Source: an uncultured Rikenellaceae bacterium (lineage in GTDB: Bacteria > Bacteroidota > Bacteroidia > Bacteroidales > Rikenellaceae). Taken from it: DNA of 59,258 nucleotides. The notes under the pieces were generated by a model. The model saw nothing but the letters and a program-made list of their open reading frames with translations. It did not search any database and was not told where the DNA came from. The stretch spans positions 1 to 59,258 of the forward strand of contig CALVFY010000013.1 of NCBI GenBank assembly GCA_944326945.1, written 5' to 3'. Made by a program: the position numbers and the translations under genes. This document shows, piece by piece, positions 1 to 8,095 of the stretch. Position 1 is the first letter of the stretch. Each line of letters starts with the position of its first letter.

Positions 1-60
1 TTGCATGTGTTAGGCCTGCCGCTAGCGTTTATCCTGAGCCAGGATCAAACTCTCCATTGT
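1..60 (-). rRNA. rrs: 16S ribosomal RNA, 5' end only (runs off the left edge)
   Basis: Read on the minus strand, positions 53 to 1 give the conserved start of bacterial 16S rRNA, including the 27F primer site (AGAGTTTGATCCTGGCTCAG) followed by the ACGCTAGCGGCAGGC helix. The 5' end of the mature RNA is placed near position 60 by counting back from the base equivalent to E. coli position 8. Only about 60 bases lie inside the window, so genus cannot be assigned from them. The sequence fits Bacteroidales. The gene is transcribed leftward from the promoters at 243-274 and 339-369. Confidence 0.97.
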
Positions 61-149
61 ATAAATCTATCGTTATATCGTTAGAGTCCTGACTACTTAT
101 TTCCTCTAAAGGAATTGATAAATACTACATTTTCTTTTCTCTCTTTTTA

Positions 150-170
150 CCAGTAATTCAAAGAACCTCA
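150..170 (-). promoter_or_regulatory. boxA-like element in the rRNA leader
   Basis: On the minus strand the leader between the rRNA promoters and the 16S gene contains GTTCTTTGA, which resembles the boxA antitermination signal (TGCTCTTTA family) found in many rRNA leaders, including those of Bacteroidota. It lies about 100 bases upstream of the mature 16S end, where such elements normally sit. The role is inferred from position and resemblance only. The rest of 61-240 is AT-rich leader that probably also contributes to the processing stem. Confidence 0.45.
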
Positions 171-242
171 TTTGGTTTCAACGACTCTTTCCGAAAAATT
201 CGCCGTTAAAAAATCGCTCAAATTTCGTGAGCGAAAGGACTA

Positions 243-274
243 CAAAGGTAAAACCTTTTTTTGTAATCTCCAAA
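243..274 (-). promoter_or_regulatory. rRNA operon promoter P2 (Bacteroidota type)
   Basis: On the minus strand there is TTTG at 274-271, a 20-base spacer and TACCTTTG at 250-243, a full match to the Bacteroidota vegetative consensus (TTTG, 19 or so bases, TAnnTTTG). Transcription would start near position 236 and run into the 16S gene about 175 bases on. The surrounding DNA is very AT-rich, as expected for an rRNA promoter. Confidence 0.75.
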
Positions 275-338
275 TTTATTTTTTCAAGAACTTAAACTGA
301 ATGTGCTATTGGAAACCGTTATTCTCATTCAGCGGGTG

Positions 339-369
339 CAAATGTAGGGACTTTTTTTTACTCTGCAAA
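339..369 (-). promoter_or_regulatory. rRNA operon promoter P1 (Bacteroidota type)
   Basis: On the minus strand TTTG at 369-366 is followed, after exactly 19 bases, by TACATTTG at 346-339. This matches the Bacteroidota sigma consensus perfectly and lies about 95 bases upstream of the second promoter at 243-274, making a tandem P1-P2 arrangement like that seen in many rRNA operons. T/A tracts at 350-420 lie just upstream, where an UP-like element would be. Confidence 0.7.
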
Positions 370-529
370 TTTTTTCTCACTTTTTTTCACTTTTTCTCAT
401 CTTTCTTTTCACTCCCCAAAGAGCGTGAAAACAATAAATCATTAATTTAAAAACACTTACACGACCACACAATACACCGAACTTTTATCGCGAAAAAACG
501 CCCTTTCATTTCTCCAATACCCGCAATTC

Positions 530-572
530 CATTATAAAAACAAAGCCGTCCGAAAAATCAAATTCGGACGAC
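530..572 (-). terminator. Probable terminator of proS
   Basis: An 8-base perfect stem (CGTCCGAA, 547-554, paired with 563-570, 8-base loop) sits just past the proS stop codon. On the minus strand it is followed after a few bases by a T-rich run. It separates proS from the downstream rRNA promoters. The remainder of 373-529 is AT-rich with no gene seen. Confidence 0.5.
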
Positions 573-593
573 CTGCTTTTCCGGCACAGAATT

Positions 594-2078
594 TTAATAG
601 GAACGAGCAAACAATACCCGACGATGCGACGGCTTTCCCGAATAAATACAAACGCCCTCTTCTTCCGGAGCGTCCACTGGGATACAACGGATCGTAGCTT
701 TGGTTTGCTCCTTAATAGCCACCTCCGTCTCCACGGTACCATCCCAATGTGCCAGGATGAAACCACCCTTCTCATCGAGAACCCGTTTAAATTCATCATA
801 AGTATCCACCCGGGTAATCATACTCTCGCGGAACTTCAGTGCCTTATCGAATATGTTTTGTTGTATTTCGGTCATCAATCCTTCAATACGGTCAACCAAT
901 CCCTCTTGCGGAACAGTCACCTTCTCCAACGTATCTCGTCGCACCAGCTCGATCGTTCCTCCGGCCAAATCCCGAGGCCCCATCGCCAAACGAACAGGCA
1001 CACCCTTCAATTCGTATTCGGCAAACTTGAATCCCGAACGGACATTATCCCGATCGTCCAACTTCACACTCATTCCGCGTGATTTAAGTTCATTGGCAAT
1101 CGTTTCCAATTTTTCCCGGATTGCAACCAATTCCTCGGACCCTTTATATATAGGTATCATCACCACCTGGATCGGCGCCAGTTTCGGAGGCAGCACCAAT
1201 CCGTTATTATCCGAATGAGCCATGATCAACGCACCCATCAGACGCGTGGAAACACCCCAGGATGTTGCCCAAACATAATCCAGTTTACCCTCTTTATTCA
1301 CGAACTGCACATCGAATGCCTTGGCAAAATTCTGGCCCAGGAAATGCGACGTACCACTTTGCAATGCTTTTCCGTCCTGCATCAGGGCTTCGATCGTCAA
1401 TGTATCTTCCGCCCCTGCAAACCGTTCGTTTTCACTCTTATGCCCCACGATCACCGGCAATCCCATCCAATTCTCCACGAAATCCCGATAGACATGAATC
1501 ATCTTGAGAGCCTCCTGCTGAGCCTCTTCCCGTGTGGCATGAGCGGTGTGCCCCTCCTGCCAAAGGAACTCAGCCGTCCGGAGAAAGAGTCTGGTACGCA
1601 TCTCCCAGCGCACCACATTGGCCCACTGGTTACACAATACGGGAAGATCCCGATAGGACTGAATCCAATTTTTATAGGTATTCCAAATGATAGTCTCCGA
1701 AGTAGGTCTTACGATCAGCTCCTCCTCCAATTTGGCATCCGGATCCACGATCACGCCCTTTCCTTCGGGATCGTTCTTCAAACGATAGTGAGTCACCACG
1801 GCACACTCCTTGGCAAACCCCTCCACGTGATGAGCCTCCTTACTGAAAAAAGACTTGGGAATGAACAACGGGAAATAGGCATTCTGATGACCGGTGTCTT
1901 TGAACATCTGATCCAGGACACGTTGCATCTTCTCCCAAATTGCATATCCATAGGGTTTTATCACCATACAACCCCTCACTGCCGAATTTTCGGCCAACCC
2001 AGCCTTCACCACCAGGTCGTTATACCATTGCGAATAGTTTTCTTCCCGGTTCGTCAGTTCTTTCAGCTCTTTTGCCAT
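594..2078 (-). CDS. proS: Prolyl-tRNA synthetase, eukaryote/archaea-like type
   Basis: This 494-residue protein charges tRNA-Pro with proline in the cytoplasm. All three class II motifs are visible: motif 1 around [17 protein letters not shown], motif 2 around [15 protein letters not shown], and motif 3 around [14 protein letters not shown]. The anticodon-binding domain follows, and the end (VLFARSY) has the terminal tyrosine typical of the short ProRS type that lacks the bacterial editing insertion. The ATG at 2078 was chosen because the protein then begins MAKELKELT, as in relatives; the frame stays open upstream to 2207, but that stretch covers the promoter. The gene stands alone and is transcribed toward the rRNA genes. 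Confidence 0.97.
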   Translation of the reverse strand: MAKELKELTNREENYSQWYNDLVVKAGLAENSAVRGCMVIKPYGYAIWEKMQRVLDQMFKDTGHQNAYFPLFIPKSFFSKEAHHVEGFAKECAVVTHYRLKNDPEGKGVIVDPDAKLEEELIVRPTSETIIWNTYKNWIQSYRDLPVLCNQWANVVRWEMRTRLFLRTAEFLWQEGHTAHATREEAQQEALKMIHVYRDFVENWMGLPVIVGHKSENERFAGAEDTLTIEALMQDGKALQSGTSHFLGQNFAKAFDVQFVNKEGKLDYVWATSWGVSTRLMGALIMAHSDNNGLVLPPKLAPIQVVMIPIYKGSEELVAIREKLETIANELKSRGMSVKLDDRDNVRSGFKFAEYELKGVPVRLAMGPRDLAGGTIELVRRDTLEKVTVPQEGLVDRIEGLMTEIQQNIFDKALKFRESMITRVDTYDEFKRVLDEKGGFILAHWDGTVETEVAIKEQTKATIRCIPVDAPEEEGVCIYSGKPSHRRVLFARSY

Positions 2079-2099
2079 AATTGTATTAAATTTGTCTGG

Positions 2100-2131
2100 C
2101 AAAGGTAGAAATTTTTCAGAATTTCCCACAA
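2100..2131 (-). promoter_or_regulatory. Promoter of proS
   Basis: On the minus strand TTG at 2131-2129, a 21-base spacer and TACCTTTG at 2107-2100 match the Bacteroidota promoter consensus. The start of transcription would fall about 15 bases before the ATG at 2078, giving a very short leader. This supports choosing 2078 rather than an upstream start for proS. Confidence 0.6.
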
Positions 2132-2317
2132 TTTGGTTACCTTTGATTGCTAAGGAATCCTTAATCGACACCCAACCCAGGGTGAAACGACAAAAACAGG
2201 CGTCCAAATATGCAACAAAATGTATTGTTTTTACGTCTTATATATAAAATAAGGAAAACTTCCGAACACAACTTTTCGGTACGGTTTTCGTTTAGAACAT
2301 CATAAAACAGAACCATT

Positions 2318-3298
2318 ATGAAAACAGCAGCATCTTATCTGGGAATGATCGCCGCGGGCATCGCGCTCATCGGGCTCAGCGGATGTGCGACGACCTTCTA
2401 TTCATCCTCTGCCCGCCCTCTGACAGACGATCTGTATGCCATCCATGACAAACAGGCTATCGCTCAAAGAGAGGCCGCAGAACGAGAACAAGCCCGCAAG
2501 GCCGCAGAGGCCGCAGCTTTGACCGAGGCAAAACTCGAAGGCGAATATCTTCGCAAATATACGGGAAACCCCTATGAAGACGTATTGGCCGACACCTATG
2601 ACGATGCCTATGCACGACGTCTGAGAGGATTCAATTCGCCCACCTACAAAATGCCCTCGAGCTACTACAACTTCAAAATCAGCGATGCCGCCCACTATGT
2701 ATCGGCCTACGATCCTTCGTTCTATAACGTGATGGTCATGGGCGACGAAGTATGGGTGGAACCCAAATACATCACCTCGATGTTCGGATATTGGGGATCG
2801 CCGATCAATCTGAACATCAATTTAGGATGGGGCTATCCCTATTGGAGCAGTTATTGGGGTTGGTACGATCCGTGGTGGAGCTGGGGATCTCCCTGGTGGG
2901 GCTATCCCTATTGGGGAGCCTATTACAGCTGGGGTTATCCCTATTGGAACTGGGGCTATCCCTATTATTGGGGAGGTCATCACCATTGGGGAGGTGGCTA
3001 CTATTCGCGTCCGGACATAACCTATCGGTCCAACTACCGTCCTTACAACAACCGATACGGCAACTCGACAGGCTATCGGTCCAACACACGCAACAGTGTC
3101 AGCGGATACAACAGCTACCGCAACCGCTACGACAAGGATAACTCCTCTTCCTCTTACAACTACCGGTACAGTCGTCCCAGCAACAGTGGCAGCACTTATC
3201 GTCCCAGTGGAGGATCGTCGGGCTCCTACGGCACACCCTCGGGCGGAGGCGGCAGCTATGGAGGCGGTTCACGTGGAGGAGGAGGCCGAGGCAGGTAA
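2318..3298 (+). CDS. Surface lipoprotein with a Gly/Tyr/Trp/Pro repeat region
   Basis: A 326-residue lipoprotein: a signal peptide ends in the lipobox LSGC with lipidated Cys23. Residues about 45-75 are an Ala/Glu/Arg-rich, probably coiled-coil stretch. Residues about 168-225 hold tandem copies of a GWGYPYW-like unit, rich in Trp, Tyr and Gly. The tail (about 230-326) is Arg/Asn/Ser/Gly-rich and of low complexity. I do not recognise a catalytic domain. Bacteroidales carry similar YW-rich lipoproteins of unknown role, which may be structural or adhesive. It is followed 47 bases later by a FadL-like porin in the same direction, probably as an operon. Confidence 0.85.
   Translation: MKTAASYLGMIAAGIALIGLSGCATTFYSSSARPLTDDLYAIHDKQAIAQREAAEREQARKAAEAAALTEAKLEGEYLRKYTGNPYEDVLADTYDDAYARRLRGFNSPTYKMPSSYYNFKISDAAHYVSAYDPSFYNVMVMGDEVWVEPKYITSMFGYWGSPINLNINLGWGYPYWSSYWGWYDPWWSWGSPWWGYPYWGAYYSWGYPYWNWGYPYYWGGHHHWGGGYYSRPDITYRSNYRPYNNRYGNSTGYRSNTRNSVSGYNSYRNRYDKDNSSSSYNYRYSRPSNSGSTYRPSGGSSGSYGTPSGGGGSYGGGSRGGGGRGR
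2826..2990 (+). repeat. Tandem GGCTATCCCTATTGG-like coding repeats
   Basis: Inside the lipoprotein gene the unit GGCTATCCCTATTGG recurs near 2832, 2901 and (as GGTTATCCCTATTGG) 2934, with a related unit at 2952. Near-identity at the DNA level, and not just in protein, suggests recent expansion by slippage or unequal exchange. The repeat encodes the GYPYW block of the protein. Confidence 0.8.
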
Positions 3299-3345
3299 TC
3301 CACGGCGACATAACACTATGTGTATCATTTAATGATCATCGAAGT

Positions 3346-4983
3346 ATGAAAACAAAAATATGGATCGCAGGCGTCTTGTGTGCCGTCTCGATCACTACGG
3401 CAGGTGCGCAGGGAATCAGCAACGACGCTGTATTGGGTGGCAAATTGCTGGGAATGTCCTATTTCGACCTGACCACCATGAAACTTTTCTCGCAGCGGAA
3501 CTACGCCTACGGGACAGCCCGCTCATCCGCCATGGCAGGAGCATTCACCTCTCTGGGAGGCGACCTTTCATCGATGGGAATCAATCCGGCCGGACTGGGA
3601 ATGTACAGTTCTTCGGAATTCGGGCTTTCACTGGCCGTCGAGACCAACAGCACCCACGAGAACTATCCGGGAAATCTGTGGAAGGAGGACTATAACCGCA
3701 CCAGTTTCGTACCGACCAATGTCAGTCTGGCCCTTAATCTCTATCAGGGATCGGGTTCATTGACCAGTTTCACGTTCGGTTTCGGCTACAACCGTCGGGC
3801 AGATTTCAATTACCGTTCAACCGTGGGACTTCCGCATGACAACTACTCTATCGGGCAGATCTTCGAACGGCAACTGGACGGATATGCCGAAAGCGGTCTG
3901 AGCCAAGACTATTCCTATGGAAATTACTCCTCTTCCTTATGGGGAGCCATCCTCGGATACAAAACCTATATGCTCGATCCATCGACCACCTTGGAAAACG
4001 ATTACGATCTGACCACCATCAATCCCTATAACCCGTTCAATCCGGGATCGGGTCCGGGAGCATTGACCGACATCGACCATTTGATGGAAAGCCGCACGAA
4101 GGGATCCATCGGAGAGTATAACATTTCAGCAGGAATGAACTTCAACAACCGACTCTACATCGGTTTCGGAATGGGAATACAGGATATCTACTACCGTCAG
4201 GAGGAGATTTACAGCGAACAATACACCAACGACACCGAGCTGCCCAATTACGGAGGTTACCTTTATAATATGTACTATGGACAGTACGTGAAATATACAG
4301 GTACGGCCGTCGACTTCAAACTGGGCGTCATAGTTCGTCCGGTGGGTGGATTGCGGATCGGTGTTGCATTCCATACCCCATCGTTCGTTTCGCTCGAACA
4401 CGAATATGGCGCCGATATGCAAACCAGATTTAACGACGGGAAAAGATATTCGGCCGAGAGCAATCTGCTGACTTACGACTATCGTTTCTCATCACCTCCA
4501 CGATTATTGACCGGTATCTCCTATACGTTCGGCAATGTGGGCGTCATCTCGGCCGACTACGAACGGGTATGGTACAACGGAATGCGCATCAGCGACAAGG
4601 ATGGCTGGAGAGATGACTATAAAGATGCCGCCAAAGAGATTTTCAAGGGTGCAGACAACGTCCGGGTGGGAGCGGAATTCAAACCGCTGCCTTCGCTGGC
4701 TCTCCGGGCCGGCTATGCATATTATGGCTCCATGCTCCAGGATAACGACCGGGTGTTCGATGGTCCGGTGGGAGAACACAGCTACAACATTTCGGCCGGT
4801 ATCGGATACCGTACCAACGCTATCTCCGTGGACCTGGCCTACACCTACATGAATGAGAAGTTCACCTCTTACGATCTGTTCTATTACGGCGAACCGGGTT
4901 ATGAAGCGATCACCCAAAGCGGCTATCTGACTCCGGAACGTACTCGTCATCTGGTAACCATGTCGTTCGGAGTACGCTTCTAA
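3346..4983 (+). CDS. Outer-membrane transport protein, OMPP1/FadL/TodX family
   Basis: A 545-residue outer-membrane beta-barrel for uptake of hydrophobic compounds such as long-chain fatty acids. The signal peptide ends about AGA/QG at residue 21-22. Residues about 50-90 (RNYAYGTARSSAMAGAF and SSMGINPAGLGMY) match the FadL N-terminal hatch, which inserts the conserved NPAG sequence in the barrel. The rest alternates short amphipathic strands and ends in a C-terminal phenylalanine (GVRF), as outer-membrane proteins do. It follows the YW-rich lipoprotein gene by 47 bases and ends at a strong terminator at 4995. The substrate is not determinable from sequence. Confidence 0.88.
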   Translation: MKTKIWIAGVLCAVSITTAGAQGISNDAVLGGKLLGMSYFDLTTMKLFSQRNYAYGTARSSAMAGAFTSLGGDLSSMGINPAGLGMYSSSEFGLSLAVETNSTHENYPGNLWKEDYNRTSFVPTNVSLALNLYQGSGSLTSFTFGFGYNRRADFNYRSTVGLPHDNYSIGQIFERQLDGYAESGLSQDYSYGNYSSSLWGAILGYKTYMLDPSTTLENDYDLTTINPYNPFNPGSGPGALTDIDHLMESRTKGSIGEYNISAGMNFNNRLYIGFGMGIQDIYYRQEEIYSEQYTNDTELPNYGGYLYNMYYGQYVKYTGTAVDFKLGVIVRPVGGLRIGVAFHTPSFVSLEHEYGADMQTRFNDGKRYSAESNLLTYDYRFSSPPRLLTGISYTFGNVGVISADYERVWYNGMRISDKDGWRDDYKDAAKEIFKGADNVRVGAEFKPLPSLALRAGYAYYGSMLQDNDRVFDGPVGEHSYNISAGIGYRTNAISVDLAYTYMNEKFTSYDLFYYGEPGYEAITQSGYLTPERTRHLVTMSFGVRF

Positions 4984-4994
4984 ACCCCACCTTC

Positions 4995-5049
4995 ATACCT
5001 GATAAAAAAACACCCCGGCCGTTACACCGGGGTGTTTTTTATCAGGTAT
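4995..5049. terminator. Bidirectional terminator between the FadL-like gene and recO
   Basis: A long, nearly perfect palindrome: ATACCTGATAAAAAAACACCCCGG (left arm split here only for position, 4995-5018) pairs with 5027-5049, loop CCGTTACA. GC-rich core flanked by A tract on the left and T tract on the right, so it works for the rightward FadL-like operon and the leftward recO operon. Confidence 0.9.
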
Positions 5050-5099
5050 ATTTAAACTGTTGTGCAGACCTTCAGCAGGAAATGAGACTTTCGGGTCTC

Positions 5100-5825
5100 T
5101 CAAAACACATCACGAAGAATCGAAACCGACTGTACGTGATGAATCGCATCGAGGTGATACCCGAAATAGGCAAGCATGGCATTCAGAAATTCGGAACGCT
5201 GTCCCCGAACCAGAGGAATACTCTTCAGCTCCTGTACCGGACAATCCATCATACGAGACAAAATCGCCGTATGTTCCGGGGAGAGCATCAACCGGTGTTG
5301 GGGCATTAAAGGAGTAAACAGTCCCTCCCGAATATCGAACCATCCTCCGGGGATATAGTCATTCCCGGGATAAAATCCCAGAAAAGCACTCAATCGCACC
5401 AGAAACCACAGATGAAAATTGGCCACTCCCTCCTCCATGGAGTCGAGCGCCACCACCGCTCCCGAAACAAAATCAAACAGATGACTATTGGGTTCCACCT
5501 CTCGAATCAGCCTATACAACACCTCGGCCATAAACAGAGCGATGGTACTCTTGCGCACATCGAACGGAATCGACGAAAGCGGCACCAATGCCTGCACCTC
5601 CCGCATACGATGCATCTCCCCTCTCGGGGGCTCCACTCCTTCGAACTCCACCAGAAACATCGGCTGGAAAAAGGCAGCCTTATTTCCCTTGCTTCTGGCG
5701 CTACGGATACCTTGTATCAGATAGTTCTGGCGACCGAGCTGATCGGTAAGCAGATACACCACCAACGAACTGTCGCCGTATTTCACCGTATGAAGAACGA
5801 CTCCCCGAGCCTTATAACTTTTCAT
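5100..5825 (-). CDS. recO: DNA repair protein RecO
   Basis: A 241-residue cytoplasmic protein that, with RecR and RecF, loads RecA on gapped DNA in recombinational repair. The N-terminal OB fold is visible (KARGVVLHTVKYGDSSLVVYLLT, residues about 5-27, then SKGNKAAFFQPMFLVEFE), followed by the helical domain. Length is usual for Bacteroidota RecO; no Cys4 zinc knuckle is seen. It is the last gene of a leftward run with the XTP/dITP diphosphatase (18 bases upstream) and a HAD phosphatase. Start is the ATG that follows that gap. Confidence 0.95.
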   Translation of the reverse strand: MKSYKARGVVLHTVKYGDSSLVVYLLTDQLGRQNYLIQGIRSARSKGNKAAFFQPMFLVEFEGVEPPRGEMHRMREVQALVPLSSIPFDVRKSTIALFMAEVLYRLIREVEPNSHLFDFVSGAVVALDSMEEGVANFHLWFLVRLSAFLGFYPGNDYIPGGWFDIREGLFTPLMPQHRLMLSPEHTAILSRMMDCPVQELKSIPLVRGQRSEFLNAMLAYFGYHLDAIHHVQSVSILRDVF

Positions 5826-5843
5826 CCGGTCTCCTCCTTTTCC

Positions 5844-6434
5844 CTATGCGAAACGCTCCTTCAGAAAAGCGGCCAGACGTGCCACAGCACGTCCCCGATG
5901 ACTGATCGAATTCTTCGTATGCATATCCATCCGGGCGAAAGTCTGATCGTAGCCCTCGGGTAGAAATACCGGATCATAACCGAATCCGCCCTCACCATCG
6001 GGCGCACGAAGAATCTTTCCCCGCACCTCACCTTCGAACAAATATTCCTTTCCGTCGAGAATCAACGCAATCACCGTACGGAATCGGGCTGTTCGTTTCT
6101 CCTCCGGCACTTGCTCCATGTTTTTCAACAAAAGAGTTGTATTGGCCGCGAAATCATGTCCTTCTCCCGGAGCATAACGGGCCGAATGCACTCCGGGAGC
6201 GCCATCGAGGGCATCCACCTCCAGCCCCGTATCGTCGGCGAAGCAATCGGCACCTGTTTTCCGATACAGATAACGAGCCTTCTGAAGGGCATTCCCCTCC
6301 AAAGTCGGTTCGTTTTCCGGAATCTCTTCCGTCACGCCACACTCCCGAGGAGTAACCAACCGGAAACGATCGCCCAATATCTCCTGCACTTCGGAGAGTT
6401 TATGGGCATTATTCGTCGCAAAAACAATCTTCAT
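5844..6434 (-). CDS. rdgB: XTP/dITP diphosphatase (RdgB/HAM1 family)
   Basis: A 196-residue pyrophosphatase that removes non-canonical purine nucleotides such as dITP and XTP, so they are not built into DNA. Family hallmarks are all present: the start MKIVFATNNAHKLSEV, the metal and base site FADDTGLEVDALDGAPGVHSA at about residues 66-86, GFGYDPVF at about 150, and SHRGRA near the C-terminus. It lies between recO and the HAD phosphatase in a leftward operon, with gaps of 18 and 10 bases. Confidence 0.96.
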   Translation of the reverse strand: MKIVFATNNAHKLSEVQEILGDRFRLVTPRECGVTEEIPENEPTLEGNALQKARYLYRKTGADCFADDTGLEVDALDGAPGVHSARYAPGEGHDFAANTTLLLKNMEQVPEEKRTARFRTVIALILDGKEYLFEGEVRGKILRAPDGEGGFGYDPVFLPEGYDQTFARMDMHTKNSISHRGRAVARLAAFLKERFA

Positions 6435-6444
6435 CTCCGTTCAT

Positions 6445-7350
6445 TTAAAAAAGCATCCCGGGCCCCGGCATCGGATTCTCCGTCCGGGTATCCTGCGGAT
6501 CGTCATCGGGTTGCGTAACCAAGCGACTGAGCCGCAGATCGGCTTCGATCTTGTCGATAATAGTCTTCACAAGCGTATCGAGCGGACTGTCGGGCGAGTA
6601 ATCGGCCGGACAGACATAACTCACCCGATTATCCCGGATCAGTCCCTCCATGGCAAACCGTTTGTCCCCGGAACAAGGATTATAAACAGCAATGGAGTGT
6701 CCGCCCTGTTGTTTCACCAGTTTCATACAGGGGATATCGGTGGTTCCGTCGCCGATGTAAATCATCCGGCTGAATGGCACCGGACGCTTCTCCTCCTCGA
6801 TGAAACGATTCACCAAATGGCTGTCATACACCGACTCCACCCCCTTGTTGATTTTGAAAATAAACTGTGTTTTATTGGTATAATTCACCGCCACGGCCGG
6901 CCAATAAGCCACTCCGTCCACATCGTAGAGAAACGAACAGGCATAGATCTTACGGAATTCATGAGCGATAGGCGTCCCCTCGATCATCTCCTTCAGTCCC
7001 GACGAATTGATATAATGCTGCATATTGATTCCACGCTCGGCCGCATAACGATTCATCCGCCCGAACCACTCTCTCACACCTTTATAAAGAGTGATTTTGG
7101 CCCCCGAAGCCCGGAAAGCCTCCTTCCGCAACGAAAGTCCCTTTGCTTTGGCTTCATGAATCATCTTGAACATATAGGCAAGAATCGGATCGGCATCCTG
7201 CAAACGAGCCGTCTCGTTACTTTCCAGCCAAAACTCCTTGTTACTCTTACCCACGGCGGGAATAAAGTCGTACTCCTGCATATTCCCCGCGGAGAGCGTA
7301 CCATCGAAATCGTAGATCAGAGCTACGGTCGGTTTCTGTTCCATATCCAT
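6445..7350 (-). CDS. HAD-superfamily phosphatase
   Basis: A haloacid-dehalogenase phosphohydrolase of about 301 residues. The nucleophile motif is IYDFDGTLS near the N-terminus, and the C-terminal metal motif is IYIGDGTTDIPCM. It resembles the phosphoserine-phosphatase-like branch found widely in Bacteroidales, but the substrate cannot be deduced. I chose the ATG at 7350; ATG 7344 is equally possible, and the frame stays open to 7398 without a better start. It is first in the leftward operon with rdgB and recO. A TACCTTTA at about 7414-7407 on the minus strand could be its -7 element. Confidence 0.85.
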   Translation of the reverse strand: MDMEQKPTVALIYDFDGTLSAGNMQEYDFIPAVGKSNKEFWLESNETARLQDADPILAYMFKMIHEAKAKGLSLRKEAFRASGAKITLYKGVREWFGRMNRYAAERGINMQHYINSSGLKEMIEGTPIAHEFRKIYACSFLYDVDGVAYWPAVAVNYTNKTQFIFKINKGVESVYDSHLVNRFIEEEKRPVPFSRMIYIGDGTTDIPCMKLVKQQGGHSIAVYNPCSGDKRFAMEGLIRDNRVSYVCPADYSPDSPLDTLVKTIIDKIEADLRLSRLVTQPDDDPQDTRTENPMPGPGMLF

Positions 7351-7464
7351 TATTCTCGTTGTTGGCCTGTTCGGGTCACCAGGTTTCCCGGCAGGCATCC
7401 TGCGGCTAAAGGTACGAAATTTGAAATTATTTTTTTACTTTTACTTCGAAAAACACACTTTATC

Positions 7465-7995
7465 ATGACATTCTCAGAACTGGTCAAACACCGGCGCAGC
7501 TGCCGGAAATTTACCGATAAACCCGTCAAAGAGGAGACTCTTCGCGCCATTCTTTCGGATGCGCTCACGGCACCCTCGTCGAAAAATGTCCGATCCACCC
7601 GTTTTATGGTCGTTCGCGATCCGGAAACACTGCAACGTATTTCCGAAATGCGAGACTTCGGCTCCTCCTTCGTCAAAGACGCCCCAGCGGCCATCATTGT
7701 AATGGGTGACACACAAGCCACCGACCTGTGGCGCGAAAATTGCGCCATCTCGGCGACCATTCTCCAACTTTCGGCCGAAGCCCGGGGATTGGGTTCCTGC
7801 TGGGTACACGTACACGGACGCCCCCGGCTGCACGACAACCCCGAAGGAGAACAAGCCGAAAAATATTTGGCACATTTGCTGGATATTCCCCAACAACTCG
7901 GCATTCTCTGCGTGGTAGCACTCGGCTATCCTGACGGGGAACCCCGACCTCATCGCGAACGGGACGATTCGGATATGATCATCTTCAAAAACTGA
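7465..7995 (+). CDS. Nitroreductase-family FMN oxidoreductase
   Basis: A 176-residue flavoprotein of the NfsB/FRase I-like superfamily that reduces nitro- or quinone-type acceptors with NAD(P)H. FMN-binding signatures are the early HRRSCRKFTDKPV (residues about 8-20), APSSKNVR near 37, and GSCWVHVHGRP near 112. Small single-domain size is usual for the branch common in anaerobes. The frame stays open far upstream, but homology begins at the ATG at 7465, which is preceded by AT-rich DNA. It is divergent from the HAD phosphatase gene and ends before a bidirectional terminator. Confidence 0.88.
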   Translation: MTFSELVKHRRSCRKFTDKPVKEETLRAILSDALTAPSSKNVRSTRFMVVRDPETLQRISEMRDFGSSFVKDAPAAIIVMGDTQATDLWRENCAISATILQLSAEARGLGSCWVHVHGRPRLHDNPEGEQAEKYLAHLLDIPQQLGILCVVALGYPDGEPRPHRERDDSDMIIFKN

Positions 7996-8042
7996 TTTTC
8001 GGAGAAAACGAGTTCCGACACACTCCCGCCCCAAAACTAAAA

Positions 8043-8078
8043 GAAAAAGGGAACTTTCCGATAGAAAGTTCCCTTTTT
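8043..8078. terminator. Bidirectional terminator between the nitroreductase gene and murA
   Basis: A perfect 14-base stem (AAAAAGGGAACTTT at 8043-8056 with 8064-8077, 7-base loop) has A residues on the left and six T residues on the right. It serves both converging genes. Confidence 0.9.
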
Positions 8079-8095
8079 TCTATTTTAGCCATATC

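Noticed and set aside
6511..7464. N-terminal extension of the nitroreductase frame
   Set aside because: The stretch is antisense to the HAD phosphatase gene, and similarity to nitroreductases begins only at the ATG at 7465.
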